A stretch of 44,084 nucleotides of DNA from Quinella sp. 1Q5 (GCA_014764605.1 JACXWG010000009.1:1-44084), one strand, 5' to 3'. Positions 15,598 to 24,762 are shown, numbered from the stretch's first letter. Numbers and translations: made by a program. Notes: generated by a model not told the origin, from the sequence alone.

Positions 15598-16866
15598 TCA
15601 TCCGTTAGCCGTTTTCCTTATCCTCTTGGTAGTATTCGCCCTTAGCTTTGGCTCTTGATTGAATAAGACATCCTCCTTAGTGACTGTGCAGATTGTACTG
15701 GCTCCGACGCTCGGCACCTCGAACATCACGTTGCGCATTATCCGTTCAAGGATTGAGCGAAGACCTCTTGCGCCCGTCTTGCGTTGGATTGCCTCCTTAG
15801 CGATTAGCCTTAGTGCTTCGTCCTCGAAGGTGAGCTTTGCACCGTCCATTTGCATTAGCTTTTGGTACTGCTTAATCAAGGCATTCTTAGGCTTTGTCAT
15901 TATATCGACAAGTGCTTCTTCGTCCAGTGCGTCGAGTGTGACTATTATCGGCAGACGTCCGACGAATTCGGGAATCAGTCCGCCGTTTATCAAGTCATCG
16001 GGCTGAACGTCCTTTAAAGTTTTGCCAATATCTTTTTTATCCTTTGACTCGACCGCCGCCCCGAAACCGACTTGACTGCCTCGAGTGCGTTTCTCGATGA
16101 TTTGGTCTAGGTCATTGAACGCGCCGCCGCAGATGAACAAAATGTTCTTTGTGTTAAAGGCGACCATTTCCGGCGGTGCTTGGGTATTGCGCTTGTTACC
16201 TTGTATTGGAACGTTGACGCGAGTCCCCTCCAAAATTTTCAAAAGAGCCTGTTGAACGCCTTCGCCCGATATGTCGCGATACATGCCGGGCTTGCGAGCA
16301 ATTTTATCGACTTCATCAATGTAGATTATGCCGCGTTCCGCCTTTAATATGTCGCCGTTCGCCGCCTGAATCAGAGCCAACAGAACGTCTTCGGTATCCT
16401 CGCCGACGTAGCCCGCCTCCGTCAATGAATTCGCATCGACAAGGGCAATCGGCACGTTCAGTATCTTTGCCATTGTTTGAGCCAAAAGAGTTTTGCCGCA
16501 ACCCGTAGGACCAATCATCAGGATATTCGACTTCTGCAACTCGACATCTTCCTTGCCGCCTTTGACTTGCCCGATTCGTTTATAGTGATTGTACACGGCG
16601 ACGGAAAGTGTCTTCTTAGCCTCCGATTGACCGACAACGTATTCGTCGAGCTGTGCACAAATCTCTTTGGGCTTAGGCAACTTGTCCGTGCCAATAATGT
16701 ACTCGTCATCGTTTTCCATATCATTTTGCAAAATCTCGTTGCAAAGCTCAACGCAACTATCGCAAATGTAGACGCCCTTGCCCGCGATTAATTTCCTAAC
16801 GAGGTGTTCGGATTTGCCGCAGAAGGAACACTTCAGCTCGTCGCGATCCTTTCCGAATTTCAACAC
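15598..16866 (-). CDS. clpX: ClpX, ATPase subunit of ClpXP
   Basis: 422 residues. The N-terminal zinc-binding domain shows CSFCGKSEH (~13-21) and CDSCVELC (~34-41). The AAA+ part has Walker [14 protein letters not shown] (~117-129), Walker [11 protein letters not shown] (~180-189) and the pore/arginine regions. The ClpP-docking loop reads VGFGA, close to the usual IGFGA. It unfolds substrates and feeds them to ClpP. The ATG follows GGTGAGAGCG. It lies 28 bases after clpP and is expected to be co-transcribed with it. Confidence 0.98.
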   Translation of the reverse strand: MLKFGKDRDELKCSFCGKSEHLVRKLIAGKGVYICDSCVELCNEILQNDMENDDEYIIGTDKLPKPKEICAQLDEYVVGQSEAKKTLSVAVYNHYKRIGQVKGGKEDVELQKSNILMIGPTGCGKTLLAQTMAKILNVPIALVDANSLTEAGYVGEDTEDVLLALIQAANGDILKAERGIIYIDEVDKIARKPGMYRDISGEGVQQALLKILEGTRVNVPIQGNKRNTQAPPEMVAFNTKNILFICGGAFNDLDQIIEKRTRGSQVGFGAAVESKDKKDIGKTLKDVQPDDLINGGLIPEFVGRLPIIVTLDALDEEALVDIMTKPKNALIKQYQKLMQMDGAKLTFEDEALRLIAKEAIQRKTGARGLRSILERIMRNVMFEVPSVGASTICTVTKEDVLFNQEPKLRANTTKRIRKTANG

Positions 16867-16894
16867 GCTCTCACCACCATAACTTCAATCCGAT

Positions 16895-17497
16895 TTATTC
16901 CGCATTATCCTTCGGCGAGCGGCTGATAACTTCGTCAATCAAGCCGTAAGCTTTTGCCTCCTCAGCAGTCATGAAATTATCGCGCTCAGTGTCCGCCATA
17001 ATTTTATCCCTTGGCTGCCCCGTGTGACGACAGAGAATATCATTTCCGACTTCGCGCAGTCTCAGAATCTCTTTGGCGTGAATCTGAATATCTGTTGACT
17101 GACCACTTGCCCCGCCCAACGGTTGATGAATCATAATCCTCGCTAGCGGCAGTGCAAAACGTTTTCCTTTCTCGCCCGCCGTCAAAAGTAAACTGCCCAT
17201 ACTCGACGCTTGCCCGATACAAATCGTTGATACGTCGGGCTTAATATACTGCATTGTATCGTAAATCGCAAGCCCTGCCGTGACGACGCCACCGGGGCTG
17301 TTAATGTAAAGGTGAATATCTTTATCGGGGTCTTCGCTTTCAAGAAAGAGCAACTGCGCGACTACAGAATTGGCAACGTCATCCGTTATCGGTCCGCCGA
17401 GAAAAACTATCCTATCCTTTAACAGTCGGGAATAAATATCGTAAGCTCGCTCGCCGTAGCTAGTCTTCTCAATAACCATCGGCACATAGTAAGACAT
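16895..17497 (-). CDS. clpP: ClpP serine protease subunit
   Basis: 200 residues from the ATG at 17497 ([10 protein letters not shown], the usual ClpP start) with GGAG 9 bases upstream. An earlier in-frame ATG at 17539 lies inside a terminator hairpin and is rejected. Catalytic residues: Ser99 (GQASSMGS), His124 (MIHQP) and an Asp in the DRDNFM segment. It forms the tetradecameric barrel of ClpXP. The hairpin upstream (17522-17552) separates it from tig, a possible point of differential expression. Confidence 0.97.
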   Translation of the reverse strand: MSYYVPMVIEKTSYGERAYDIYSRLLKDRIVFLGGPITDDVANSVVAQLLFLESEDPDKDIHLYINSPGGVVTAGLAIYDTMQYIKPDVSTICIGQASSMGSLLLTAGEKGKRFALPLARIMIHQPLGGASGQSTDIQIHAKEILRLREVGNDILCRHTGQPRDKIMADTERDNFMTAEEAKAYGLIDEVISRSPKDNAE

Positions 17498-17521
17498 ATT
17501 CTTCAACTCCAAATAGTTTTT

Positions 17522-17552
17522 AAAAAAGGGCGTCTCCATTGCTACGCCCTTT
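17522..17552 (-). terminator. Terminator or attenuator between tig and clpP
   Basis: Minus strand AAAGGGCGT / ACGCCCTTT nine-pair stem with a 10-base loop, followed by TTTTTT. Begins 8 bases after the tig stop. Confidence 0.8.
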
Positions 17553-17560
17553 AAAATTTT

Positions 17561-19051
17561 TTAGTTCTCTTTGATCTCGGTGGTTTCTTCGGCAGGAGCC
17601 GCATCCTTTTTGATTGCCCTGCTAGCTATAACTTTCTTCGCACGGCTTTGCAAATCTTCAACGCTTTGAACGGAAGGCTTGTTCGTTAATTCTTCTTCAG
17701 CGTCGGTCTTCTCGACAGAAGCCTCAAGGCCTTTGAAGTCCTCCGCTAGGTCATTAGGCTTTGCGCCCGCCATGTTCGCGATTATAAATCTCATGGTCTT
17801 GCGGCGAAGAATGTTAGCAACTATCGCTTCAAATTGTCCGTTGTCCCTCAGATACTTCACGAGCTGTTTGGCTGGCGTCTTATACATCCGCGACAGCATT
17901 CCGATTTCCATGTTTATATCGTCTTCGGATACGCTGATTTTCTCCACCGTTGCCACACGCTCAAGCATAATCTCCGTCAAGACATCTTTCTTTGCCTGCT
18001 CGCGATAATTTTCACGTAACTTGTCCATGTCCATGCCCGAAAACGCCATGTACTTTTGAATGTCCATGCCTTGCGTCTTGAGTCGGGCGTCGAGTTCGTT
18101 GATTATCTGCGTGATACGATTTTCAATCATGACGGGCGGCAAATCGACTTCCATATTGTCAACAGCTTTATCGATAATCGCCTGTTGCTGAGCCTCAACT
18201 GCGCGACGTTCGGCGTTTGCCTCCATACTCTTGCGAATGCTCACCTTGTACTCGTCAACCGTTTGGAACGTGGTAATCTTCTTAACAAACTCGTCGTTGA
18301 GTTCGGGCAATTCCTTATGCTTAATGCTATTAATCTTGCAAGCGAACTCCGCATCTTTGCCCGCTAAATTTTTAGCATGATACTCATCAGGGAACGTGAC
18401 TTTAACTGTGCGTTCTTCGCCGACCTTAGCTCCGATTAGTTGTTCCTCGAAGTCGCCGATAAACTTATGCGACCCAATATCTAAAGGAGCGTCCTTAGCC
18501 TCGCCGCCCGCGAACTTCTCGCCGTCAATCGTGCCCGTGTAGTCAAGCGTGATGAAGTCGCCATCAACAATCGTATCGCCTGCCGCCGCGTCGATTAGGT
18601 TTGCGTGATGATTGCGCATGGCGTTGATTTGTTTATCAACGTCTTCATCGGTAACAGGCTCGACAACCTTTTCCGCTTCAAGATTTTTATATTCGCCGAG
18701 CTTGGCTTGAGGATAGGGCGTGAAAGTCAGCTTGAAAACAAATTCCCTGCCTTCTTCGTTCGTGACGACGTCTGCTTTGGGATCCGTGACAGGTCTTAGG
18801 CTCAGCCTACTGAGAGCCTCACGCGTCGAATTCTGCAGGAGAGTGTTACTTGCCTCGTTGATAATCGTTTCCTTGCCAATGTGTGCTTCAATGATTTTCG
18901 GTGGGATTTTGCCTTTGCGGAAACCAGAAACGCTTATGCGCTCACCGAGCGTCTTTATCGTCTGCTTAATCGCTTTAGAAAACTCCGCCGCTTCGACTTC
19001 AACAGTCAGCTCAATTTGGTAATCGTCTATCTTCTTCTGAGTGATTTTCAA
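17561..19051 (-). CDS. tig: Trigger factor
   Basis: 496 residues, longer than the usual ~430. The N-terminal ribosome-binding domain includes VSGFRKGKIPP (~residues 39-49), matching the conserved GFRxGKxP signature. The FKBP-type prolyl isomerase domain follows (~150-245, ITLDYTGTIDGEKFAGG), then the helical C-terminal chaperone arms. An extra ~55-residue tail after the arms is charged and low in complexity (ending AEETTEIKEN). It binds nascent chains at the ribosome exit. The start is TTG at 19051 with GGGAGG 8-9 bases upstream. First gene of the proteostasis run, with its own promoter at 19088-19116. Confidence 0.96.
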   Translation of the reverse strand: MKITQKKIDDYQIELTVEVEAAEFSKAIKQTIKTLGERISVSGFRKGKIPPKIIEAHIGKETIINEASNTLLQNSTREALSRLSLRPVTDPKADVVTNEEGREFVFKLTFTPYPQAKLGEYKNLEAEKVVEPVTDEDVDKQINAMRNHHANLIDAAAGDTIVDGDFITLDYTGTIDGEKFAGGEAKDAPLDIGSHKFIGDFEEQLIGAKVGEERTVKVTFPDEYHAKNLAGKDAEFACKINSIKHKELPELNDEFVKKITTFQTVDEYKVSIRKSMEANAERRAVEAQQQAIIDKAVDNMEVDLPPVMIENRITQIINELDARLKTQGMDIQKYMAFSGMDMDKLRENYREQAKKDVLTEIMLERVATVEKISVSEDDINMEIGMLSRMYKTPAKQLVKYLRDNGQFEAIVANILRRKTMRFIIANMAGAKPNDLAEDFKGLEASVEKTDAEEELTNKPSVQSVEDLQSRAKKVIASRAIKKDAAPAEETTEIKEN

Positions 19052-19087
19052 AATTTTAACCTCCCATTTCTTTATGCAACGGCCGTT

Positions 19088-19116
19088 ATACTATCACAAC
19101 GATAAAAAAATTACAA
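19088..19116 (-). promoter_or_regulatory. Predicted promoter of the tig-clpP-clpX-lon run
   Basis: Minus strand TTGTAA, 17-base spacer, TAGTAT preceded by TGA. No CIRCE (TTAGCACTC repeat) or CtsR-like direct repeat was recognised. Confidence 0.5.
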
Positions 19117-19193
19117 GTTACTTCCATAAGTAAACGTCGCCTGAAATTTAATGTGTTGAAACAAGTTCAAACTGTCGTGAGAAAAATTTTTTG

Positions 19194-20126
19194 TTATAAG
19201 AATGAATTACTGCTTATAGCTTCCAACTCGTAAGGCGTCTCTTGATAGACGTAGTAGTTTAACCAGTTGGCAAAGAGCAAATGAGCCACACTACGCCACT
19301 TAACGACGGGTTCTTTAGTCGGGTCGTTGTTCGGGAAATAATTCTGCGGCACGTTCGGATTAAGCCCCGCTAGCACGTCGCGGTTGTATTCGTTCTGCAA
19401 CGTGTTCGGGTCGTATTCGGCATGACCTGTAATAAAGAACTGCCGAGCCTCCAGATTAGCCACGGCATAAACGCCAACTTCATCGGACTCGGAAAGAATC
19501 GTAAGTTCCGGAACTTTTTCAATGTCAGCGCGGCGAACTTCAGTATATCTCGAATGCGGAACGTAAAATTCATCATCGAAGCCGCGGAAAAGTTTTTCGT
19601 GCTGAACGCAGAGCCTATGACGATACACGCCCGAATATTTTTCCGTCATCAGGTATTTCGAAATGCCGTAATGATGATACAAAGCCGCCTGCGCTCCCCA
19701 GCAAATATGGAACGTCGACCAAGCATGAGACTTGCTCCATTCCATGATTTCGCAAAGCTCCTGCCAATAAGCTACGTCCTCGAAGTCTACAAGCTCAATC
19801 GGCGCACCTGTCATAATGAAGCCGTCGTAGTTGTTAGTCTTCACGTCGTCGAACGTGCCATAAAACTCGGTTAGGTAATCCTTCGGCGTGTGCGTCGGCG
19901 TATAAGTCCGCGTGTAAATAAAATCGACCTCGACTTGCAACGGCGTATTGCCAAGGAGCCTGAGCAGTTGCGTTTCCGTCACGGGCTTTATCGGCATAAG
20001 GTTAAGGATTAAAATCTTAAGCGGGCGAATGTCCTGGGCATAAGCGCGGTCGGCATCCATGACGAAAATATTTTCGCCCTCAAGGATATGCGACGCGGGC
20101 AAGTTGTTTGGAATTTTTATCGGCAA
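19194..20126 (-). CDS. metA: Homoserine O-acetyltransferase (MetA family)
   Basis: 310 residues. MetA enzymes acylate homoserine at the start of methionine synthesis. Catalytic Cys142 lies in [10 protein letters not shown], and the glutamine-amidotransferase-like core continues with YHHYGI and a later GHAEYD. Residue 111 is Glu (MTGAPIELV); in this family Glu111 marks acetyl-CoA users and Gly111 succinyl-CoA users, so acetyl transfer is predicted despite the metA name. The ATG follows a GAGGTGAATCACATT leader. It is the last gene of a minus-strand run and lies 13 bases after a secreted-protein gene; there is no room for a SAM riboswitch directly in front. Confidence 0.94.
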   Translation of the reverse strand: MPIKIPNNLPASHILEGENIFVMDADRAYAQDIRPLKILILNLMPIKPVTETQLLRLLGNTPLQVEVDFIYTRTYTPTHTPKDYLTEFYGTFDDVKTNNYDGFIMTGAPIELVDFEDVAYWQELCEIMEWSKSHAWSTFHICWGAQAALYHHYGISKYLMTEKYSGVYRHRLCVQHEKLFRGFDDEFYVPHSRYTEVRRADIEKVPELTILSESDEVGVYAVANLEARQFFITGHAEYDPNTLQNEYNRDVLAGLNPNVPQNYFPNNDPTKEPVVKWRSVAHLLFANWLNYYVYQETPYELEAISSNSFL

Positions 20127-20139
20127 TGTGATTCACCTC

Positions 20140-21027
20140 TCAATTTAGGGAATAACGCGTAACCCAACGCGAATTATTTTTTACGTAAGCACGAAGACGC
20201 ACAAGCCCCTTGTAGTCGGGGTCGTCGCTACGAATCATGCGGTAGGCTCCGTCGTACTCGTCCTGTAGCTTCTGCCATGAATTATTCGGCGTCCAAATCT
20301 GTCCGTCCTTGATGACCTCGGTGCCCTGCGTCAAGTTTACTGCCTTCTTCATGAAACGGATTTCAGTCGTCTGCCCGCGTGAATCTTTCGTAGTTTGCCA
20401 CTCCCAAAGGATTAAATTCGTGCCCTTAAGCCTCATAGTCGTCGTATCAGCTGTTAAGTTTGTCGTATTGCCTTCGCCGTCAGTGAACGTCCACAAGTCA
20501 AGCCAGCGTTCTTCAGTCGGGGCGCGTTTGCGGTCGCGTTCGCCCATTTGGAAGACTTCATCGACTATCGCGCAATAGAATTCCTCATCAAAGGAGCGAG
20601 TATTTATTTCCTTAACGCGCCCTTCCTCCTTAGACCAAACAACTTGATGCTCGGCGTTATAAAAATCTTCGCGGACGTATTGCAAGGTTCGATTCTGCGG
20701 ATTGACCCGAAGCAGTGCCAAGCTATAAGTCAAGCTTTTTGGGTCGGGCAAGATGTTCGTTATCCCATAGTTCTTAATCGTTTCCGCCGCACCCTCGTAG
20801 CTGTAAGTCGTCTTCGTCCAAGCCTCAATTTCGATGGCAATCTCCCTGCCGTCACTGGTAACAACTTTCTTTTTAATCGTCACGGACTCCGGCTCGAAGT
20901 ACTTGCTGTATTTGTCGTTGCTATCTAGCCAAAACCATTGAGTTTCCGCGCTGACCTCACAGGGAACTAAGAACAGAGCCGCGCAAATTATCACAAGCCA
21001 AAATGTTTTCTTAAGCAAAGCAATCAC
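20140..21027 (-). CDS. Secreted protein of unknown function
   Basis: 295 residues with a clear signal peptide: MIALLKK, a hydrophobic core (FWLVIICAALFLV) and a cleavage site near PCEVSA. The mature part seems to hold two related beta-rich halves, each starting with a Trp-Leu-Asp segment (QWFWLDSNDKYSKYF near 31 and ERWLDLWTFTDGEG near 173). Aromatic and charged residues alternate as in small surface-protein repeats of Negativicutes, but I cannot name a family. Its ATG overlaps the stop of the GTPase gene upstream (ATGA, 21024-21027), so the two are translationally coupled. Periplasm or outer-membrane location is inference. Confidence 0.75.
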   Translation of the reverse strand: MIALLKKTFWLVIICAALFLVPCEVSAETQWFWLDSNDKYSKYFEPESVTIKKKVVTSDGREIAIEIEAWTKTTYSYEGAAETIKNYGITNILPDPKSLTYSLALLRVNPQNRTLQYVREDFYNAEHQVVWSKEEGRVKEINTRSFDEEFYCAIVDEVFQMGERDRKRAPTEERWLDLWTFTDGEGNTTNLTADTTTMRLKGTNLILWEWQTTKDSRGQTTEIRFMKKAVNLTQGTEVIKDGQIWTPNNSWQKLQDEYDGAYRMIRSDDPDYKGLVRLRAYVKNNSRWVTRYSLN

Positions 21028-21473
21028 TCCTCAGCGAGTCTGCGATTAATTTCCTCGTCCAATTCCACAATACCTGCGCCCGTCTGAGAACTCACGCAAA
21101 GAGCCTCAAGCCCTGAAACTTCCTTGACTGCCGCCGCTAATGCCTTGCCGCCGTCGGGGAACTTATCCGCCTTGCTTATGACGACGATAACTGACGAACC
21201 CGCCCGACGCAGTTTGCTTATCCAAGCAAGCTCCAGTTCAAAGGAATCATCTGCTATCAGCATTAACGCGACCTCGACACTTTGCGCGGACTTCTCTGCG
21301 GTCGAGTCGTCTTCCACGTCCACGCCCACGGTATCGACCAGCATAACACGTGTCACGCCGCTTATCTCCATTGCCCTGAACGCCGCGTCTTGTATAATCT
21401 TCTGCCTCGTCAGCGCGTACATCAACGCCGACTTGCCACTTTTGCGCTTGCCGAATATCCCAACCTGTTTCAT
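21024..21473 (-). CDS. Small HydF-like GTPase domain protein
   Basis: 149 residues, a lone G domain. Motifs: G1 GKRKSGKS (residues 8-15), G3 DTVGVDVED (~47-55), G4 SKADK (~99-103) and G5 SSQTG (~127-131). The RAMEISG stretch before G3 and the DTxGxDxED pattern look like HydF, the GTPase scaffold for [FeFe] hydrogenase maturation. However, the switch I threonine segment normally between G1 and G3 is missing, and the dimerisation and iron-sulfur domains of HydF are absent. It is coupled by ATGA overlap to a secreted protein. An EutP-like or other small P-loop role is possible. Confidence 0.75.
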   Translation of the reverse strand: MKQVGIFGKRKSGKSALMYALTRQKIIQDAAFRAMEISGVTRVMLVDTVGVDVEDDSTAEKSAQSVEVALMLIADDSFELELAWISKLRRAGSSVIVVISKADKFPDGGKALAAAVKEVSGLEALCVSSQTGAGIVELDEEINRRLAEE

Positions 21474-21498
21474 GAACGCACGCCTCCTTTTTGCCGCG

Positions 21499-21507
21499 AT
21501 TATATCA
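21499..21507 (-). promoter_or_regulatory. Extended -10 promoter of the HydF-like gene
   Basis: Minus strand TGA followed by perfect TATAAT, inside the gap after the PHP gene. A TTGACT box lies only 12 bases upstream, too close for a standard -35. Confidence 0.45.
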
Positions 21508-21513
21508 AATATC

Positions 21514-22362
21514 CTAAGTCAAGTCGACAAGTTCACGCCGCCTTTTATCGAAGCGGGCAACTTTTTTATAGCCGAAGCCGCGAACATAATCTGCCGCCTC
21601 CTCATGGAACTTTCCGCAGTCTTCAGGCTGATGAGCATCGGAATTTATCGTTATCGGCAAGTCATACGCGGCGGCAACCTTCATGAAGTCGGCGTAGGGC
21701 GAAATCTCTTTAACGGGGTAGCGGTAAAGCGTGCCAGTGTTCACGTCGATTGCCATATCAGCCCGCTTGAGGGCGGCGGCGACTCGTTCAAGGTAAGGCG
21801 TCGCGTCGAAGTCAGGGAAGTGATTAAACAACCGCACGTTGAACGGGTGACCGAGAATATCATAATTGCCGCTCGCCGCTAACATCTCGACTTGCGCGGC
21901 GTATTCCGTCCAAATGTCCTGCAAGTCGTGCCGCGTCCATTCGTCGATGAGCTTAGAGGCGTCGTAGCCCCAGCCCCAGAGGAAATGCACTGAACCAATC
22001 CGATAATCGAAGTCCCAAGCGTCGAGAATTTCTTTGACCGCCGATTGATTGCGGAAGTTGCAAACCTCAATCCCAATTTTGACGGCGTGCCTTTTCTTGA
22101 GCTGTGCCACGAAGTCAAAGTAATCCTTGAGCGTGTGCTTAAACTTATTCGACTTGAGCCAGACCCGTTGAAAGCGACCGACGGGCGAGTCATCAAGCGT
22201 CAAATCGTCGTAGTAGAGTTGCTCGAACTCCGGGAAAGTGTGCGTGTGTTCGCTTATGCCAATTTCGTCGAGGTTATGAGCCTTCGCCGCCGTGAAAAAT
22301 CCTTCCGCCCAAGCCGCTTCGTAGTCGCCGTACTCAAAGTGCATGTGGTAATCGAATCTCAT
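21514..22362 (-). CDS. PHP-domain phosphatase (histidinol-phosphatase-like)
   Basis: 282 residues. PHP metal-binding motifs occur in order: YHMHFE (~residues 5-10), SEHTH (~37-41), IGIEV (~97-101), GSVHF (~125-129), LGHPF (~171-175) and NSDAH (~240-244). These build a trinuclear metal centre. The HisK/HisJ type dephosphorylates histidinol phosphate, but no histidine genes are nearby, so another small phosphate ester is possible. The ATG overlaps the stop of the SGNH gene (22359-22362). Confidence 0.85.
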   Translation of the reverse strand: MRFDYHMHFEYGDYEAAWAEGFFTAAKAHNLDEIGISEHTHTFPEFEQLYYDDLTLDDSPVGRFQRVWLKSNKFKHTLKDYFDFVAQLKKRHAVKIGIEVCNFRNQSAVKEILDAWDFDYRIGSVHFLWGWGYDASKLIDEWTRHDLQDIWTEYAAQVEMLAASGNYDILGHPFNVRLFNHFPDFDATPYLERVAAALKRADMAIDVNTGTLYRYPVKEISPYADFMKVAAAYDLPITINSDAHQPEDCGKFHEEAADYVRGFGYKKVARFDKRRRELVDLT

Positions 22363-23300
22363 TGAATCACCCCGCTAAAATTTTTCTTAAGGTAAGCGGC
22401 AATGGTCTCGCCCATAATCTTTTTGCCGCGCAAGGCAGGATGCAAGCCGTCGGGCGTCAATTCCGAACGCAGATAACCGAACTCGTCCGTAAGCCCCGCC
22501 GCCGCGTCGATAAAGTAAGGCGTCGTCTTTATCCAGAAATTAATTTGCTCACGAGCCTCGCGCCAATCGCCATCAGTCAGAGGAATGCCGCGGCAGTTCA
22601 TGATGTCGGGATTCATTGAAGTCAGCGTGCAGAAGACTGGCGTTATGTCGTTCGCCAAACATTTATCGCGCAGAGCCTCCAAATTCTTGATGACGTCGGC
22701 GGTAGGTAAGCCAATGCGAATGTCATTGACGCCCGCCATAATCAACAGCACCTGCGGCTTGAAGGGCAGAACGTCCTTATCAAAGCGGTCTAGCATTTGC
22801 TTAGAGGTGTCGCCGCTCCGAGCAAGATTTTTAATCGGCACGTCGCAATAAGTCTGCCATTGGCAAGAGAGTTGCCCCGCTGGAATATAAGCCGCTCCGC
22901 CGTGTGAAATGCTATCGCCGAGCACCGCGAATTTTACTGGCGCAGTCACCGTGAAGAATTTTTTCTCTGACCAATCACTAAGTGGCTTATGATTTTTGTT
23001 GACGACGCGAACTTGCCAATAATATTCGCCCGGCTCCGTGAACGGCGTCCAATCCGTCACGCGATTAAGTCCCTCCGTGTTGAACAGTTCCCGAACGATT
23101 TTATTTTTTGAGACGTTGACGACCTGCACTTGATAAAACTGCGTCAAGGGTAGCGGCTCCCAAGAATACGTCGGATAAAGTTGCATGAAGTCCATTTGCT
23201 CAAACTCGGCAGTCAAGACGGGCGGCGGAAGTTTCTTTGCCTCCACGCCCCCGCCGAACAATAGACACGTCGACAACAGTAGCGGTAAAAATTTTTTCAT
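22359..23300 (-). CDS. Secreted SGNH/GDSL hydrolase with N-terminal beta-sandwich
   Basis: 313 residues. Signal peptide MKKFLPLLLSTCLLFGGGVEA; the Cys at residue 12 is not in a convincing lipobox. Residues ~30-120 resemble a fibronectin-III-like sandwich (FYQVQVVNVSKNKIV, YYWQVRVVNKNHKPLSDWS). The hydrolase follows: block I GDSISHGG with the nucleophile Ser (~residue 137), block III GVND, and block V DGLHP with the Asp-His pair. Probable periplasmic esterase, perhaps acting on acylated surface sugars (inference). The ATG has AAGGAGG upstream. No clear promoter lies between it and ompM, so it may depend on read-through. Confidence 0.87.
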   Translation of the reverse strand: MKKFLPLLLSTCLLFGGGVEAKKLPPPVLTAEFEQMDFMQLYPTYSWEPLPLTQFYQVQVVNVSKNKIVRELFNTEGLNRVTDWTPFTEPGEYYWQVRVVNKNHKPLSDWSEKKFFTVTAPVKFAVLGDSISHGGAAYIPAGQLSCQWQTYCDVPIKNLARSGDTSKQMLDRFDKDVLPFKPQVLLIMAGVNDIRIGLPTADVIKNLEALRDKCLANDITPVFCTLTSMNPDIMNCRGIPLTDGDWREAREQINFWIKTTPYFIDAAAGLTDEFGYLRSELTPDGLHPALRGKKIMGETIAAYLKKNFSGVIQ

Positions 23301-23318
23301 AGGGTCAGCCTCCTTAAT

Positions 23319-23353
23319 CGAAAAGCCCCCCCGCCGATAAGCAGAGGAGCTTT
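23319..23353 (-). terminator. Terminator after ompM
   Basis: Minus strand stem AAAGCTCCTCTGC / GCGGGGGGGCTTT (13 pairs with wobbles), TTATCG loop, short T run. A second small hairpin GCCGA-CCTA-TCGGC sits between it and the ompM stop. Confidence 0.7.
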
Positions 23354-23386
23354 TTATTGCTTGCCGATAGGTCGGCGAAAATTTTC

Positions 23387-24625
23387 TTAGAAGAACCAGC
23401 TGACGCGACTGTAGAAAACTTTAGCATTCTTGTCGGTGATGAAGTCTTTGCCGTGGAAGTACTTGAGTTCAATTCTCGTGTTGTAAAGCGGAACGTACCT
23501 TACGGCGAACTCGACACCTTTTGATCCCGCGTAAGCAGCGTCATAAGTCGGAGCCAAGCTGACGAGCGGTGAGATGTAGCGATAATCCGCGCTAATATCC
23601 CAAGAGCCTCGTTTCGACTTATCCGCGTTGCCATAGGCAAGACCAGCAGTCCAGGACTTTTTCCAATCTTTTGCTTTGGTGTTCTGAGCATACGCGCCGC
23701 GAACCTGCAAGTCGCCGAAGTTATAATGTGCGCCGACTGTCCAAACAGCAGCGTTGTTGGTGTTCTTGTTATAACGTTTGCCAAAGACATCATGCAAAGT
23801 GCCGAAGTAATCGCTACGGAAGTGGTGGAATCCTGCGCCGATGTAGAGTTTATCGTTGTCGTAAGAAATTTCACCGCCGCCATAATTGGAAGGATCAATC
23901 TCATTGGTGCCGCTCCAACGACCTGCCATCAACGCAACTTTGAATTTATCGCCGTAAACGAGTTGCGCACCGCTGAATTCGTCATCAATCAACATGCCGT
24001 CATCAACTAAGGTGTAGAAAGGCAATTTACCGACATTGATTTGGAACTTACCGTAGGTGCCCTGCGCATAAGCTTGCTTGAGTTTGAAGTCGCTAGACGT
24101 ATCGGTCTTCATGTCAGCGGTTGCATCGAGACGAGCCTTAACTTTCCAGTGATCGTTGACCGTAGCCGTAGGCTCGAAACGCATCATGATCCAGTTTCTG
24201 GTGTTCTTAATTTTGCCAAAGTCGCTTTTGATTCTTGTATTGCGATAGCGATAACGCAATTCACCGTGCCAGACGACTTTATCAGCATACTTTTCAAGCT
24301 CGGCAACGCGAACGCCCAAAGCGTCGAGTTCGTCCCGGAATTCAGCCGCGAGGCGGTCGAGTTCAGCTTTGTTTGCGCCGGTCGGGTTCTTAGCCATAGC
24401 TTTAGCGATCATCTGCGCCATTTCGTAACGGGTGATGTTGCGGTCGCCGCGATAGGTGCCGTCGCCGTAACCTTCGATAACGCCTTCCGCCGCCAGCTTT
24501 GCAACCGAGTTATAAGCCCAGTGACCTTGCGGGACATCACTAAACGGATTCGCCGCCGCAAACGTGGTTGAACCTACGCCCATAACGAACGCCGCCGCTA
24601 GAACTGCTGTTAATTGTTTCTTCAT
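23387..24625 (-). CDS. ompM: OmpM-type porin with SLH domain
   Basis: 412 residues from the ATG at 24625, which has GGAGGT 7 bases upstream; an earlier in-frame start lacks one. Signal peptide MKKQLTAVLAAAFVMGVGST with cleavage near TFAAA. One SLH domain follows (~residues 25-80: NPFSDVPQGHWAYNSVAKLA, GYGDGTYRGDRNITRYEMA), which tethers the outer membrane to the modified peptidoglycan of Negativicutes. A coiled-coil stretch (KAELDRLAAEFRDELDALG) leads to a ~300-residue beta barrel ending in Phe (YSRVSWFF), the signal read by BamA. This is a major diderm-Firmicute outer membrane protein and the best taxonomic marker here. It has a strong promoter and a structured leader. Confidence 0.95.
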   Translation of the reverse strand: MKKQLTAVLAAAFVMGVGSTTFAAANPFSDVPQGHWAYNSVAKLAAEGVIEGYGDGTYRGDRNITRYEMAQMIAKAMAKNPTGANKAELDRLAAEFRDELDALGVRVAELEKYADKVVWHGELRYRYRNTRIKSDFGKIKNTRNWIMMRFEPTATVNDHWKVKARLDATADMKTDTSSDFKLKQAYAQGTYGKFQINVGKLPFYTLVDDGMLIDDEFSGAQLVYGDKFKVALMAGRWSGTNEIDPSNYGGGEISYDNDKLYIGAGFHHFRSDYFGTLHDVFGKRYNKNTNNAAVWTVGAHYNFGDLQVRGAYAQNTKAKDWKKSWTAGLAYGNADKSKRGSWDISADYRYISPLVSLAPTYDAAYAGSKGVEFAVRYVPLYNTRIELKYFHGKDFITDKNAKVFYSRVSWFF

Positions 24626-24762
24626 TTTGAAGACCTCCAATGATTTTAACCGATTGTTTAACATTGTCGGCTCTCGTCAACCCTTGGAGAAGCTTTCAAA
24701 ATTGAGTGGCCGTGTTTCCTCAAGTCTTCCGACTTCTCCGCTTGTTTCCTTAAGCCGCGCAG

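Noticed and set aside
17498-17539. Upstream in-frame ATG that would lengthen ClpP by 14 residues
   Set aside because: It lies in the loop of the terminator hairpin after tig; the downstream ATG gives the standard ClpP N-terminus with a good ribosome binding site.
20127-20139. SAM riboswitch before metA
   Set aside because: Only 13 bases separate metA from the preceding gene, and no riboswitch-like structure precedes the run.
21822-22365. Plus-strand frames opposite the PHP phosphatase and other minus-strand genes
   Set aside because: They are antisense shadows of genes with clear motifs, lacking ribosome binding sites.
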